This document shows, one piece after another, positions 14,375 to 22,193 of a DNA stretch of 44,047 nt. Origin of the DNA: Prochlorococcus sp. AG-670-O17 (GTDB lineage Bacteria > Cyanobacteriota > Cyanobacteriia > PCC-6307 > Cyanobiaceae). A model generated the notes under the pieces. That model had not been told where the DNA came from and searched no databases. It was given only the letters and a program-made list of their open reading frames with translations. Location of the stretch: NCBI GenBank assembly GCA_003211315.1, contig QCTC01000008.1, positions 1 to 44,047 of the forward strand, given 5' to 3'. A program made the position numbers and the translations under genes. Each line of letters opens with the position of its first letter. Positions within the stretch are counted from its first letter, which is position 1.

Positions 14375-14397
14375 AGAGGGATAAAACCCTCTTTTTT
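14375..14397 (+). terminator. Rho-independent terminator
   Basis: AGAGGG (14375-14380), loop ATAAAA, CCCTCT (14387-14392), then a T run to 14397. It would end transcription of the 90-aa gene and anything in the structured stretch after it. Confidence 0.75.
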
Positions 14398-14458
14398 AAT
14401 GGATAAAAGATTTATCGCTGAAAAGATAATGACCCTAATTATTTCTTTGATTGGTTAA

Positions 14459-14713
14459 ATGGGAGCAGTTGCAATACTAATTATTTCCATAGCAGGTTTA
14501 ACCTTATTAGTTATTGCAGTTGTAAGTGTTATTTCTAATTTTGATAAGCAAAATATATCTGTTAAAAAAACAAATAATAATAGTTTTCAAAAACCTAATA
14601 AAAGCATCTTTGAACGCCTTTTTAAAAGTACTTTATATTATGACTCCCAACTAATTTCTCCACCTCTTTCCTTATTATCTGTATCGTCATCTTCCTCGAT
14701 ACTTATATTTTGA
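14459..14713 (+). CDS. Small single-helix membrane protein (C-terminus doubtful)
   Basis: 84 aa from an ATG. The first 27 residues form one transmembrane helix (AVAILIISIAGLTLLVIAVVSVI), followed by a polar Lys/Asn-rich part. The last 25 codons overlap the end of the convergent gene at 14638 and read as a Ser/Leu-rich shadow, so the original stop may have been lost. Only the N-terminal 55-60 residues look genuine. Confidence 0.4.
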   Translation: MGAVAILIISIAGLTLLVIAVVSVISNFDKQNISVKKTNNNSFQKPNKSIFERLFKSTLYYDSQLISPPLSLLSVSSSSSILIF

Positions 14714-15297
14714 TCACCATATTCTATTTCTTCGATTATTTCACGTTCTTGTCCCGTTGCTTCCCAAATACATGTTGATATTTTTAACTTAGTAGGATCA
14801 AAGGCTTCTTCCATCTCTGCAATATCTTCATAATCTAACTTTAGATTGTAATTGGCATCATCAAGTTCAAATCCATATACGAATTTTTTATTAGGAAAAA
14901 TAATACCTTTATCGGGAAGTTTTCTTGACTCGATCATATCTTCTGTAATTTGTATAGAAGCAATCGGTTCATCTGAATCGTTGTATCCATCATAAACCTC
15001 TATCTTAGATGCTCCAATTTCAACAAAAGGTCCGCAAACATCTGATACATCTGAAAAATCTGTCCAGCTCCACCCTAATTCTTCATGAAATTTATCAGGT
15101 ATATTATACCTTTCGATAATTTCTTCTTTATCATCTGTAGATATATATTCTTCCAATACGCCTTCTCCTAATTTAGACCAATAAGTTGCTATTTCATTGC
15201 TGATAGTGCCTATTGTGAACTTACCCCCATAACCGATTATTTTAAATTTATATGCATAAGTGGTTTTACTTTTGGTGGACGATTTAATTGAGCTCAT
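14638..15297 (-). CDS. Acidic hypothetical protein, GYGGK family
   Basis: 219 aa from the ATG at 15297 (a TTG at 15306 would add three residues). The start YKFKIIGYGGKFTIGTISNE and the later WTDFSDVSDVCGPFVE segment give it the look of an island protein family; the protein at 2845-3711 shares the first motif in weaker form. It is very acidic overall (IEEIEYGDQNISIEEDDDTD), with no signal peptide or membrane helix. Function unknown. Confidence 0.65.
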   Translation of the reverse strand: MSSIKSSTKSKTTYAYKFKIIGYGGKFTIGTISNEIATYWSKLGEGVLEEYISTDDKEEIIERYNIPDKFHEELGWSWTDFSDVSDVCGPFVEIGASKIEVYDGYNDSDEPIASIQITEDMIESRKLPDKGIIFPNKKFVYGFELDDANYNLKLDYEDIAEMEEAFDPTKLKISTCIWEATGQEREIIEEIEYGDQNISIEEDDDTDNKERGGEISWES

Positions 15298-15571
15298 TAT
15301 TAACAAATGATGAAAAAATTTTTTAAATATTTAATGACAATAACAAAAAATGGTTTTAAAAGGGATAATTAATAAGTTAAGAATTAATACCTAAAATTTT
15401 TAAAAAACAATTGTCTTTTTTAAAGCTATTTAATGCGTTTTTATTACTTTTAAAGAACTTTTTTATTTCTAAATATTATAAGGTTATTAATACTACCGAT
15501 TTTTTAATAGAAAACTGTATTCAAAAATAAGTTAAGTAAAAAAATTTTTCTAAATAATAAATCATTTTTAA

Positions 15572-15940
15572 TTATGTTTCTATTCCCTCTACAAGAGCTA
15601 TTGCTTCTAACTTGTCTTTACTATTAGACATAAGATGAACATTAGTTGGGGCATTAATACGAACCTTAGGTGTATTAATCACTTTGAATAAATACATCTT
15701 GTCTTCTTGTCTATAAGAATCAAATTCCGAGTCAAAAACACAAAGATCTCTTGTATTATCAGTATTTTTTCTAATAAAAAGTGTTTTGCGAATTGTAGAA
15801 TTCTCATCAGTGAATGACTTCTTACCAGACCAGCAAAAGTCACCTCTATTAATTGGAAGATTACTATCATTGCCTTGGATGATGCGAATTTTCTGTTTTT
15901 TGAAAGAAAGTTTTTCCAAGTTATCATTAAAATTTTTCAT
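15572..15940 (-). CDS. Hypothetical protein
   Basis: 122 aa from an ATG. The sequence alternates short beta-like stretches with charged residues (KKQKIRIIQGNDSNLPINRGDFCWSGKKSF) and has no signal peptide, membrane segment or recognised motif. It stands alone between long AT-rich gaps (265 bp to the left, over 500 bp to the right). Function unknown. Confidence 0.55.
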   Translation of the reverse strand: MKNFNDNLEKLSFKKQKIRIIQGNDSNLPINRGDFCWSGKKSFTDENSTIRKTLFIRKNTDNTRDLCVFDSEFDSYRQEDKMYLFKVINTPKVRINAPTNVHLMSNSKDKLEAIALVEGIET

Positions 15941-16241
15941 TTGAAAATAGATTGTTGTAAGGTTAATTCAATTAATAAATAAATGAACAAAGAGCAATTT
16001 TTGCTCTAAATTATTTATTACTTTATTAATTATTTAAAGAGACTTAAACTTTAAGTTAAAAGAGTTGAACTTTAATGATTTAAAAGCATCCTAACAATTA
16101 TATATTCAGCAAAAAATTATTTCCATAAAAAAATTTTTAGTCTTAGGGCCAGCTTATTAATGATGGATCTTAAGGCATCCCAAACTATAAACTTTGCACA
16201 TCCAATATTCCCCGATTCAAACAATTAGAGTCCCACGTAAT

Positions 16242-16259
16242 CCCCCCCCCCCCCCCCCC
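16242..16259 (+). repeat. Poly-C tract of 18 bases
   Basis: Eighteen consecutive C bases in an otherwise very AT-rich, non-coding setting. No gene start lies near enough to make it an obvious phase-variation switch. Tract length is likely to vary between cells, or to be a sequencing or assembly product. Confidence 0.9.
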
Positions 16260-16461
16260 ACGCAAAAATTTAAGCTTGCTATGGAAAAAGGGGGAACTAT
16301 CAGGGGCTAAATCCCCTCAATAATAGTTTTAAAACTAATTATTTCAACCTAGCTAGGACTTCTAAAAAACACAAAAAAACGGAGAAGTTGGACTACGAGT
16401 TCAACCTCAGAGAAAACTATAGAATAATCCTGAAGAGGTTTTTCATATCGAAAAAAAATTT

Positions 16462-16484
16462 CCCGCCAACAAACCCGCCAACAA
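16462..16484 (+). repeat. Left arm-like repeat of the tRNA-Ser-side unit (CCCGCCAACA x2)
   Basis: CCCGCCAACA at 16462 and 16474 (period 12). A closely related pair, TCCACCAACACA x2 with the same period, stands at 18271-18294 on the other side of the oxygenase block and close to tRNA-Ser. The two pairs differ mainly by G to A in the motif. Confidence 0.5.
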
Positions 16485-16501
16485 GAAAAAAGTTAACAGG
16501 A

Positions 16502-17140
16502 TTACTTGACCTTTGAGAAAGTTCTATTTAATTTAAAATTAAAAGAAAGACTTATCCTTTCTTCATCAGATAAATTAATCTCAACTGCGTGAGGTACCCA
16601 GGCAGGAAAAACAACTAGCATATTTTCTTTTGGTGAAATTGTATTGATGGGATAGTCATATCCTTGCATTTGGTAGCCTTCTTTAAAATGCCCCATATAT
16701 TCTGTGGAGATTAAGTCAGCTTCATTAAAATTCCTATAAAAAAGAAATCTTCCTCCTTTCATTTCTTTTGGTACTTTAATGAAAAACACGCCTGAATAAG
16801 TTAAGCCTGAATGAGTGTGAGGCGTATTAGAAGAACCTTTTCCACTTATATTTATCCAAAAATTTGTTAATTGAAGGTCACCTTGTCTACTGATTTGATG
16901 AATTGCATTAGCAGCATTAATAATTTGCTTTAATAATTGATTAGTTCCTGGAAGATTATTTAAATCTCTTATATCTTTTGAATGATATCCCTGAAAACCC
17001 GAATTACTTTTAATAACACCATCCTTATCATTTTTTCTTATCAAATAAGCTTCTTTTTGTAATTGCTCTATATTTTCATTTAGTTCAGCAGTCCAAAACT
17101 GTGTTGGGAATAAAAAACCAGGTTTAATCTGAACTTTCAT
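16502..17140 (-). CDS. Putative 2OG-Fe(II) oxygenase
   Basis: 212 aa from an ATG. The iron-binding His-x-His region is NTPHTHSGLTYSGVFFI near residue 107, and the distal His and cosubstrate region is VFPAWVPHAVE...ERISLSFNFKL near 183-205. This arrangement fits the family of putative 2-oxoglutarate/iron oxygenases (TIGR02466 type) also found in cyanophages. It should hydroxylate an unknown substrate in the cytoplasm. It is the main gene between two related arm-like repeats next to tRNA-Ser, so it is probably cassette cargo. Confidence 0.82.
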   Translation of the reverse strand: MKVQIKPGFLFPTQFWTAELNENIEQLQKEAYLIRKNDKDGVIKSNSGFQGYHSKDIRDLNNLPGTNQLLKQIINAANAIHQISRQGDLQLTNFWINISGKGSSNTPHTHSGLTYSGVFFIKVPKEMKGGRFLFYRNFNEADLISTEYMGHFKEGYQMQGYDYPINTISPKENMLVVFPAWVPHAVEINLSDEERISLSFNFKLNRTFSKVK

Positions 17141-17592
17141 ATTTTAAAAAATTCATAAAATGTTATCACAACTTTAAATTATAAAAGGTCTCAATAAAAA
17201 ACAACTTAAATTTCAAAATTATTATCTCCTCTTTTTGAAATGGGTAAGGTAAAGATTAGAGTAGTTAGCCAGAACTAAAAGCAATAATAAAAAAGTATTT
17301 AAATAGTTCAAATTAATTTTAAGAATTTGATTACTCTTTAATTTATCGTCAAATAATTAGAGAGGGAACCGTGATTGTGAGAAAGATGGATTTGAATCTC
17401 TTGCTTGCTCAGTAAGGAGGAGTCAGAAATCTTTCAAGACTTACTATCAAACTGAATGCACTTGGAATATGTATGGTGTAATGTATATTTACTGCGAAAT
17501 GATGCTCAAAAAAGATAGGTTAAAATGGTTAGATAAGATTCTTAGATATTAGGGTAATTATCGATGCAGTTATTAAGTAGAAAAATTAAATT
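17141..17592. other. 450-bp region, no gene seen
   Basis: AT-rich, with no open frame having a good start on either strand and no recognised motif. It serves as the upstream region of the two small plus-strand genes and of the minus-strand oxygenase. Confidence 0.4.
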
Positions 17593-17787
17593 ATGATTAC
17601 TAATAAGAGATACCAAACTTTATTAATGCTTGCGACTACGGGCAAACCTTTAAATAAAGAAGCCACAGAACAAGAAAAGAAATTCTATGAAAAATGCAAA
17701 CATGACTATAAAGTTATGCAAGAAACCGCAAAGAAACATGGCATAAAGAATCCAATTTTAGAAATACCAATGGAAGTAGATTTTTAG
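17593..17787 (+). CDS. Small hypothetical protein
   Basis: 64 aa from an ATG. It is helical and Lys/Glu-rich (TEQEKKFYEKCKHDYKVMQETAKKHGIK), ends PILEIPMEVDF, and has one Cys. It lies 7 bp before another small gene on the same strand, so the two probably form an operon. Function unknown. Confidence 0.6.
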   Translation: MITNKRYQTLLMLATTGKPLNKEATEQEKKFYEKCKHDYKVMQETAKKHGIKNPILEIPMEVDF

Positions 17788-17794
17788 AGGAATA

Positions 17795-17986
17795 ATGCAA
17801 CCACCAAAGACCTCTGAAGAATTAGCAGAAATGTATCCAGATCTAGAACCTTGGAAAAGGGATGAACTAGAAGTTTGGCACAGAGGATGGATTACTAAAT
17901 TGATGACAGGAGAAGTAACATTTGAAGAATATAATGCTGCTATGCCTCCTCATCCAGACCCTCATCATCCTGAAAATGATGAATAA
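17795..17986 (+). CDS. Small hypothetical protein
   Basis: 63 aa from an ATG with AGAGG a few bases upstream. It contains SEELAEMYPDLEPWKRDELEVWHRGW and a Pro/His-rich tail (MPPHPDPHHPENDE) that could bind metal. It is soluble with no signal peptide. It follows the 64-aa gene by 7 bp. Function unknown. Confidence 0.6.
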   Translation: MQPPKTSEELAEMYPDLEPWKRDELEVWHRGWITKLMTGEVTFEEYNAAMPPHPDPHHPENDE

Positions 17987-18188
17987 AATAAGACTTGAAA
18001 ATTATTTGGATCTCTTAAAAACCTAGAGACTTTTAAAAAATAACCCTGAGACAACACAGAGACATAAGTGGTCATTGGGGTAAATTATAAAAGTCTAACG
18101 GGTTAAAGAATACCTAAAAAACCTCAGTCATAAAAGTCAATCTGGACATTCTGACCAATTCTGAATACATCTTATTTGTATAGAGATA

Positions 18189-18205
18189 CGGAGAGGGTGA
18201 AATTC
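18189..18205 (-). repeat. Short partial copy of the tRNA-Ser 3' end
   Basis: CGGAGAGGGTG at 18189-18199 is identical to the discriminator, acceptor strand and start of the T stem of tRNA-Ser at 18404, in the same orientation. The next two bases differ and ATTC then matches again. It is 215 bp from the intact gene. Suggests an eroded attachment copy. Confidence 0.5.
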
Positions 18206-18270
18206 ACTTTTTTGTTATAACGGCAGATACAGGAACATCTGGGTTGGTTAAAGTGATGTAGAGGTAAATA

Positions 18271-18294
18271 TCCACCAACACATCCACCAACACA
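18271..18294 (+). repeat. Right arm-like repeat of the tRNA-Ser-side unit (TCCACCAACACA x2)
   Basis: TCCACCAACACA at 18271 and 18283 (period 12), 110 bp from the tRNA-Ser gene, inside the 85-130 bp range between right arms and cores in the tRNA-Pro array. Confidence 0.5.
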
Positions 18295-18403
18295 TTCAGG
18301 CAGACACTGGTAAATATTGGACTATATAGGACAAGCAACTTCTTTAAAATCCGATTTTGACTACATTATTGCCCACATAGCACTTTACTGGAAGATAATT
18401 AAA

Positions 18404-18488
18404 CGGAGAGGGTGGGATTCGAACCCACGAACAGTTTCCTGTTAAACGATTTCGAGTCGTTCGCTTTCGACCACTCAGCCACCTCTCC
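18404..18488 (-). tRNA. tRNA-Ser(CGA)
   Basis: 85 nt on the minus strand. Acceptor GGAGAGG pairs with CCTCTCC, discriminator G; the anticodon loop CTCGAAA gives anticodon CGA; a long variable arm (AACAGGAAACTGTT) is typical of class II tRNA-Ser; the T arm is GTGGG-TTCGAAT-CCCAC. CCA is not encoded. The gene is complete and marks the boundary between the island and the conserved chromosome, with its 3' end facing the island. Confidence 0.95.
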
Positions 18489-18547
18489 GTAATTAAACAA
18501 TATATATAAAAATATATAAATTTATTTTATGTTTTATATCTTAAGCT

Positions 18548-19570
18548 TCAATACCAACCAGCTTCTTTCATCATTCTTATCGCCATTGAGTTCTTATTTC
18601 CAAGATCCTCCACTGTAACTTCATCAGGTGTAAATTCTCCAAAGTTTTTAACAACCTCATTTTGATTAACCTCTTTTAATGGATGTTCAAAAGTAGGAGC
18701 TGCTAATCCCTTACTTCCTTCCGGAGAAGCTAGAAACTCAAGAAGTTTAATAGCATCAGCTTTATTTGTGGCATATTTAGCAACCCCTCCAGCACTAATA
18801 TTCACATGAGCTGGACTGGGAGTAAGAACAGTTGTTCTTTTTGCATATAAACGATCTCTATTCCCATTTATCCCAGCAAGCATTCTTGCAACGTAATAAT
18901 GATTAACAATACCTATGCCACACTTTTTCTTTGCAACTGCTCTCACTATTGAAATATCTCCCGGAAAGAAAGGTTTAGAAACATTTGATATCATTCCATT
19001 TAGCCAAGTTTTAGTTGCTTCTTGTCCTTTATTTACAATTTGATTAGCTACCAAAGATTGATTGTAAGGACTCTTTCTATTCCTTAAACACACTTTGCCT
19101 TTCAAGGATGGATCAGCTAAGTCTGCATAGTCATTGATTTTTTTTATATCTACAACTTTTGGATTGGCGACCATAACTCTGACTCTTCTAGTTAATGCAT
19201 ACCATTTTTTATCAGGGTCTTTTAATCCATTAGGAACATCATTCTCTAAACTGGATGATTCAATTGATTGCAATAAATCTGCCTTTGCCGCATTTGTTAT
19301 TCTTGCTGCATCAACAAGTAAAATTAAATCTGCTTGAGAATTTTTTCCTTCTCTTCTTAATCTCTCAAGGAGAGATATACCTGCAGCTTCAATCAATCTT
19401 ACTTTTATACCAGTTTTATCTGCAAATTTTTTATATACACCTCTATCCGTATTGTAATGCCTTCCTGAAAAAACCTTAACTTCTCTTTGAGAAGAATTTG
19501 AAGGTATATTAAGGTTAAACAAAAAAGGTAATGTTAATGCTGAAAAGATTAACTTCTTTAAATTTGCCAC
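18548..19570 (-). CDS. futA: Iron(III) ABC transporter, periplasmic binding protein (FutA/IdiA type)
   Basis: 340 aa from an ATG, usual length for the family. Residues 1-26 form a signal peptide. The mature start EVKVFSGRHYNTDRGVYKKF contains the iron-binding Tyr region, and VNHYYVARM near residue 222 gives the paired Tyr residues that bind ferric iron. It captures Fe(III) in the periplasm for an ABC permease encoded elsewhere. It is divergent from the PiuC-like gene across 103 bp, so the two may share an iron-responsive promoter. Related proteins rise strongly in iron-starved cyanobacteria. Confidence 0.93.
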   Translation of the reverse strand: MANLKKLIFSALTLPFLFNLNIPSNSSQREVKVFSGRHYNTDRGVYKKFADKTGIKVRLIEAAGISLLERLRREGKNSQADLILLVDAARITNAAKADLLQSIESSSLENDVPNGLKDPDKKWYALTRRVRVMVANPKVVDIKKINDYADLADPSLKGKVCLRNRKSPYNQSLVANQIVNKGQEATKTWLNGMISNVSKPFFPGDISIVRAVAKKKCGIGIVNHYYVARMLAGINGNRDRLYAKRTTVLTPSPAHVNISAGGVAKYATNKADAIKLLEFLASPEGSKGLAAPTFEHPLKEVNQNEVVKNFGEFTPDEVTVEDLGNKNSMAIRMMKEAGWY

Positions 19571-19673
19571 AATTTAATTATAAGTATCTTTCGTTACTTT
19601 ATATATAACCTGATCACAAAGTATCTAAAAGAAATTTTAATTACATTATCTTGTATCATTTTAACTACAAAAA
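19571..19673. promoter_or_regulatory. Divergent promoter region of futA and the PiuC-like gene
   Basis: This 103-bp AT-rich spacer must carry both promoters. TTGTA (19651-19655) and TACAA (19666-19670) form an inverted repeat three bases before the ATG at 19674. It does not match the classic Fur box well, so assignment to Fur is only a guess. Confidence 0.35.
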
Positions 19674-20339
19674 ATGAATTATTTAACTCAAAAGTTACTA
19701 AACAAAGAAGAATTAGAAATTCTTAAACTAAATTTAGATAAAAAGAATGTGATCTGGGAAGACGGTAGAAAAACAGCTGGATCACAAGCTGCAAAAGTAA
19801 AAAACAACTTACAACTTAGTCGGAATAATGAAATCTCAAAAAAATATAGTCATCTAATAACAAATAAAATTCTTGATAATTCTTTAATAAAAAGTTTTTT
19901 TCTACCTAAACATATACATGGAACAATGTTTACTAAATCAAAGAAAGGTATGAAATATGGAAGGCACATTGATAATGTACTAATGTCATCAGGTAGAGCG
20001 GATCTTTCATTTACGCTTTTTATCAACAAATCTGATGAATATGAAGGAGGGGAATTAATAGTGGAAGATATTAATTCTGAAAATAAATTCAAACTTAATG
20101 AGGGCGAAATTATAATTTATCCCAGTACATATTTACACTCAGTGAAAGAAGTCTTATCAGGGGAAAGATTGGTTTTTATTGGTTGGATAGAAAGTTACAT
20201 TAAGAGTATTGAAATTAGAGAATATTTATTTGATCTTGATGCTGGAGCAAGAGGAATCCTTGCAAAACATGGCAACTCAAATGAGCTTAATTTAATTTTC
20301 AAATCCTACAGCAATTTTCTAAGACTATTAGGCAACTAA
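19674..20339 (+). CDS. PKHD-type 2OG-Fe(II) hydroxylase, PiuC/YbiX-like
   Basis: 221 aa from an ATG, the usual PiuC/YbiX length. The iron ligands are HID (GRHIDNVLM, near residue 100) and the distal His in STYLHSVKEV near 159; the 2-oxoglutarate Arg is in SGERLVFIGW near 169. A small C-terminal domain (FDLDAGARGILAKHG) is family-typical. Members are linked to iron uptake in Proteobacteria, where they lie beside siderophore receptors. Here the gene is divergent from futA, which supports a role in iron nutrition. The substrate is unknown. Confidence 0.9.
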   Translation: MNYLTQKLLNKEELEILKLNLDKKNVIWEDGRKTAGSQAAKVKNNLQLSRNNEISKKYSHLITNKILDNSLIKSFFLPKHIHGTMFTKSKKGMKYGRHIDNVLMSSGRADLSFTLFINKSDEYEGGELIVEDINSENKFKLNEGEIIIYPSTYLHSVKEVLSGERLVFIGWIESYIKSIEIREYLFDLDAGARGILAKHGNSNELNLIFKSYSNFLRLLGN

Positions 20340-20415
20340 AAAGAGAATCATTTTATACAGACAATAGAAAAATAAATGTAGAATTATTAGAATTGGTATT
20401 AATAAATTTTTATTA

Positions 20416-20655
20416 ATGAATAAAAGAAGTTCAATTTCATTATTTCTTGCAGCCACAAGTGCTTTAACCATAACAGCAACAAATAATTCCCGATTAAAAG
20501 CAGGGGAAAATGATTTAGGCGGACTTAAAGAATGGAATACAGATATGGCCATAGAAGAGGATTTTATACTAGATGATGAAGCTCAAAGGTTGGCAGATGA
20601 AGCCAAGAAATCAAGTATTTGCATTCCCATTGGAGAAGGAGAAAATTGCTGGTAA
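20416..20655 (+). CDS. Small exported hypothetical protein
   Basis: 79 aa from an ATG. The first 28 residues look like a signal peptide (SISLFLAATSALTITATNNS). The mature part is acidic (DLGGLKEWNTDMAIEEDFILDDEAQRLADEAKK) and ends with two Cys (SICIPIGEGENCW) that could form a disulfide. It follows the PiuC-like gene by 76 bp, so it may share its transcript, and is closed by the terminator at 20703. Function unknown. Confidence 0.65.
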   Translation: MNKRSSISLFLAATSALTITATNNSRLKAGENDLGGLKEWNTDMAIEEDFILDDEAQRLADEAKKSSICIPIGEGENCW

Positions 20656-20702
20656 TTAATTTTTTATAAAAATTATTTTTTTCGTTTTTTAAATAAAAAA
20701 AA

Positions 20703-20725
20703 GGGGCACTTAAGTGCCCCTTTTT
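20703..20725. terminator. Strong bidirectional terminator between 20655 and the porin gene
   Basis: Perfect palindrome GGGGCACTTAAGTGCCCC (20703-20720) with an A run on the left and T run on the right. It ends both the rightward 79-aa gene and the leftward porin gene. Confidence 0.92.
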
Positions 20726-20747
20726 ATGATAAGTAAGTTTAAGTTTT

Positions 20748-22073
20748 TTAAAATTTAAACTTAGTTGTAATTGCTACTCCAGAAAGATCTTGATCAGTTG
20801 AACTTTGGATATCAGATGCACCAAAGATTGCAGGAATCATTGTCACTGAATCATTAAGTTTGAATGAATAGCTTAGTTCCCATAGCAGAGGATCAAGAGC
20901 TGCGTCATCAGCAGCTGCGCCAGTATTTGTTTCTGTAACTTTCAAAGGCTGACCAATACCTAAACCAATATAGTCACTATCTCTGAACATATCAGGCCAT
21001 CCTAAACCTACAAAGTAACTAGTTGCTTCTTTGACTTGATTACCTGTATTACCAGTATGAGAGATTATATCGTAGCCTACGGAAATCTCAGGTACAGCAG
21101 TCCCTGATTCTTCTGGTCTCCAATAAGCTCTGGCAGCATAAGCTGTTGCATTTGAATCAGCAGTAACTGTATGAGCTGCAGTAGTAGCATAGTACTCAAA
21201 AGATGTCCAATCATGATGTTGATTAGATACTGTTAGCGATACATGTTTACGATCATCTGTGTAAGCAACCATGGTATCCCACTTATGAGAATCAGTTTTG
21301 GTTAAGAAACCATCAGTACTAGCAGCACCACCAGAAACAATATTTGTACTAGCAGCGAAGCCGTTATCACCCTGATATTTAATACCAGCCCCTGTCTTTG
21401 TACTTGCGCCAAAAGCTCCACTCAAACTTCCTAATTTAAAGGCTTTATGGAAACCAGGCCTATAAATAGAAACTGGTGCTGCATACATATAATAGTTTTC
21501 TATCTTGGGACCAATAAATGCAGTAAATTTCTCACTATCAGCAATTGGGAATGAATACCAAATCTTATCAACCTTAAAGTTATCAGCAGTACTAGAGAAG
21601 GTATCTGTATGATAAGAAGCAGTCTTTTCAAAGAAAGAACTATTAGCGTTCTCAGTAGCATTACCAGTCCTAAGACGAACATACAAGTTATCGTCACCAG
21701 TAAAACTAGTATTCAAATCCATAGTATATGTATACATGGTTTGAACTGATTCAGTAGCACTAGCATTAACTTTAGTTAAACCATCTACAGCTGTAGCCGC
21801 AAAAACAGCGCTTCCACTTAAGACTGTTGTATCTGAGAAGCTACCAGCTTGAAAATCATTTTGTTGAGCTTCTTGCTCATTAATGGATGCTAGATCATCA
21901 TTAACAACGTTAATGAATGTTTTACTATCAAACCTTTTGGATGATTTCTTACTCTTACTCTTACGAGAGTAGTTATTCATTCCTTCAAGATTAACGTCGG
22001 AAGCTTGTGCTGCTAAAGGAGCAATAAAGCTCAAAGCTGCACCTGCAACCAACAGTTGTTGGAAGAGTTTCAT
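20748..22073 (-). CDS. Som-type outer-membrane porin
   Basis: 441 aa from an ATG. Signal peptide MKLFQQLLVAGAALSFIAPLAAQA, then a Ser/Lys-rich linker (NNYSRKSKSKKSSKRF) and many amphipathic beta strands rich in Gly, Thr and Asn, ending in a typical outer-membrane barrel terminus with Phe (ITTKFKF). This is the layout of the picocyanobacterial Som porins. No SLH domain is clearly visible, unlike many longer cyanobacterial porins. It should let ions and small solutes cross the outer membrane. The mRNA leader holds a nested inverted repeat next to the ribosome site. Confidence 0.88.
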   Translation of the reverse strand: MKLFQQLLVAGAALSFIAPLAAQASDVNLEGMNNYSRKSKSKKSSKRFDSKTFINVVNDDLASINEQEAQQNDFQAGSFSDTTVLSGSAVFAATAVDGLTKVNASATESVQTMYTYTMDLNTSFTGDDNLYVRLRTGNATENANSSFFEKTASYHTDTFSSTADNFKVDKIWYSFPIADSEKFTAFIGPKIENYYMYAAPVSIYRPGFHKAFKLGSLSGAFGASTKTGAGIKYQGDNGFAASTNIVSGGAASTDGFLTKTDSHKWDTMVAYTDDRKHVSLTVSNQHHDWTSFEYYATTAAHTVTADSNATAYAARAYWRPEESGTAVPEISVGYDIISHTGNTGNQVKEATSYFVGLGWPDMFRDSDYIGLGIGQPLKVTETNTGAAADDAALDPLLWELSYSFKLNDSVTMIPAIFGASDIQSSTDQDLSGVAITTKFKF

Positions 22074-22080
22074 TTTACCT

Positions 22081-22129
22081 CACACGAAAAATGCCCATAC
22101 GAATGGGTATCTATACTGTATCGGGTGTG
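22081..22129 (-). promoter_or_regulatory. Nested inverted repeat in the porin leader
   Basis: CACAC (22081-22085) pairs with GTGTG (22125-22129), and inside it CCCAT (22094-22098) pairs with ATGGG (22103-22107). On the mRNA the outer stem adjoins the ribosome site (GAGG, five bases before the ATG). Folding could limit translation of the porin or stabilise its mRNA. Confidence 0.45.
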
Positions 22130-22193
22130 ACTATAAATAAAAGTTAATCTGAAACATCTCTTTGTATCCTTTTATACATTTAATTCTTATTGG

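Larger units (their letters stand above)
15941..16501. other. 560-bp intergenic region with C tract, hairpin and arm-like repeat
   Basis: No gene is seen. It holds an 18-base C run (16242-16259), a short hairpin AGGGG/CCCCT (16302-16317), a possible degenerate tRNA-Ser end (from 16379) and a CCCGCCAACA repeat (16462-16484), each reported separately. Confidence 0.5.
17987..18403. other. 417-bp island-edge region, no gene seen
   Basis: Contains a short partial tRNA-Ser end (18189-18205) and the CCACCAACA repeat (18271-18294) before tRNA-Ser. There is no open frame with a usable start. Confidence 0.5.

Noticed and set aside
16379-16405. Degenerate tRNA-Ser 3' end
   Set aside because: Only the first six bases match well and the T arm is disrupted, so it is mentioned as weak support and not called as a separate feature.
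17373-17420. tRNA-like T arm in GGATTTGAATC
   Set aside because: The stem does not pair and no acceptor strand fits.
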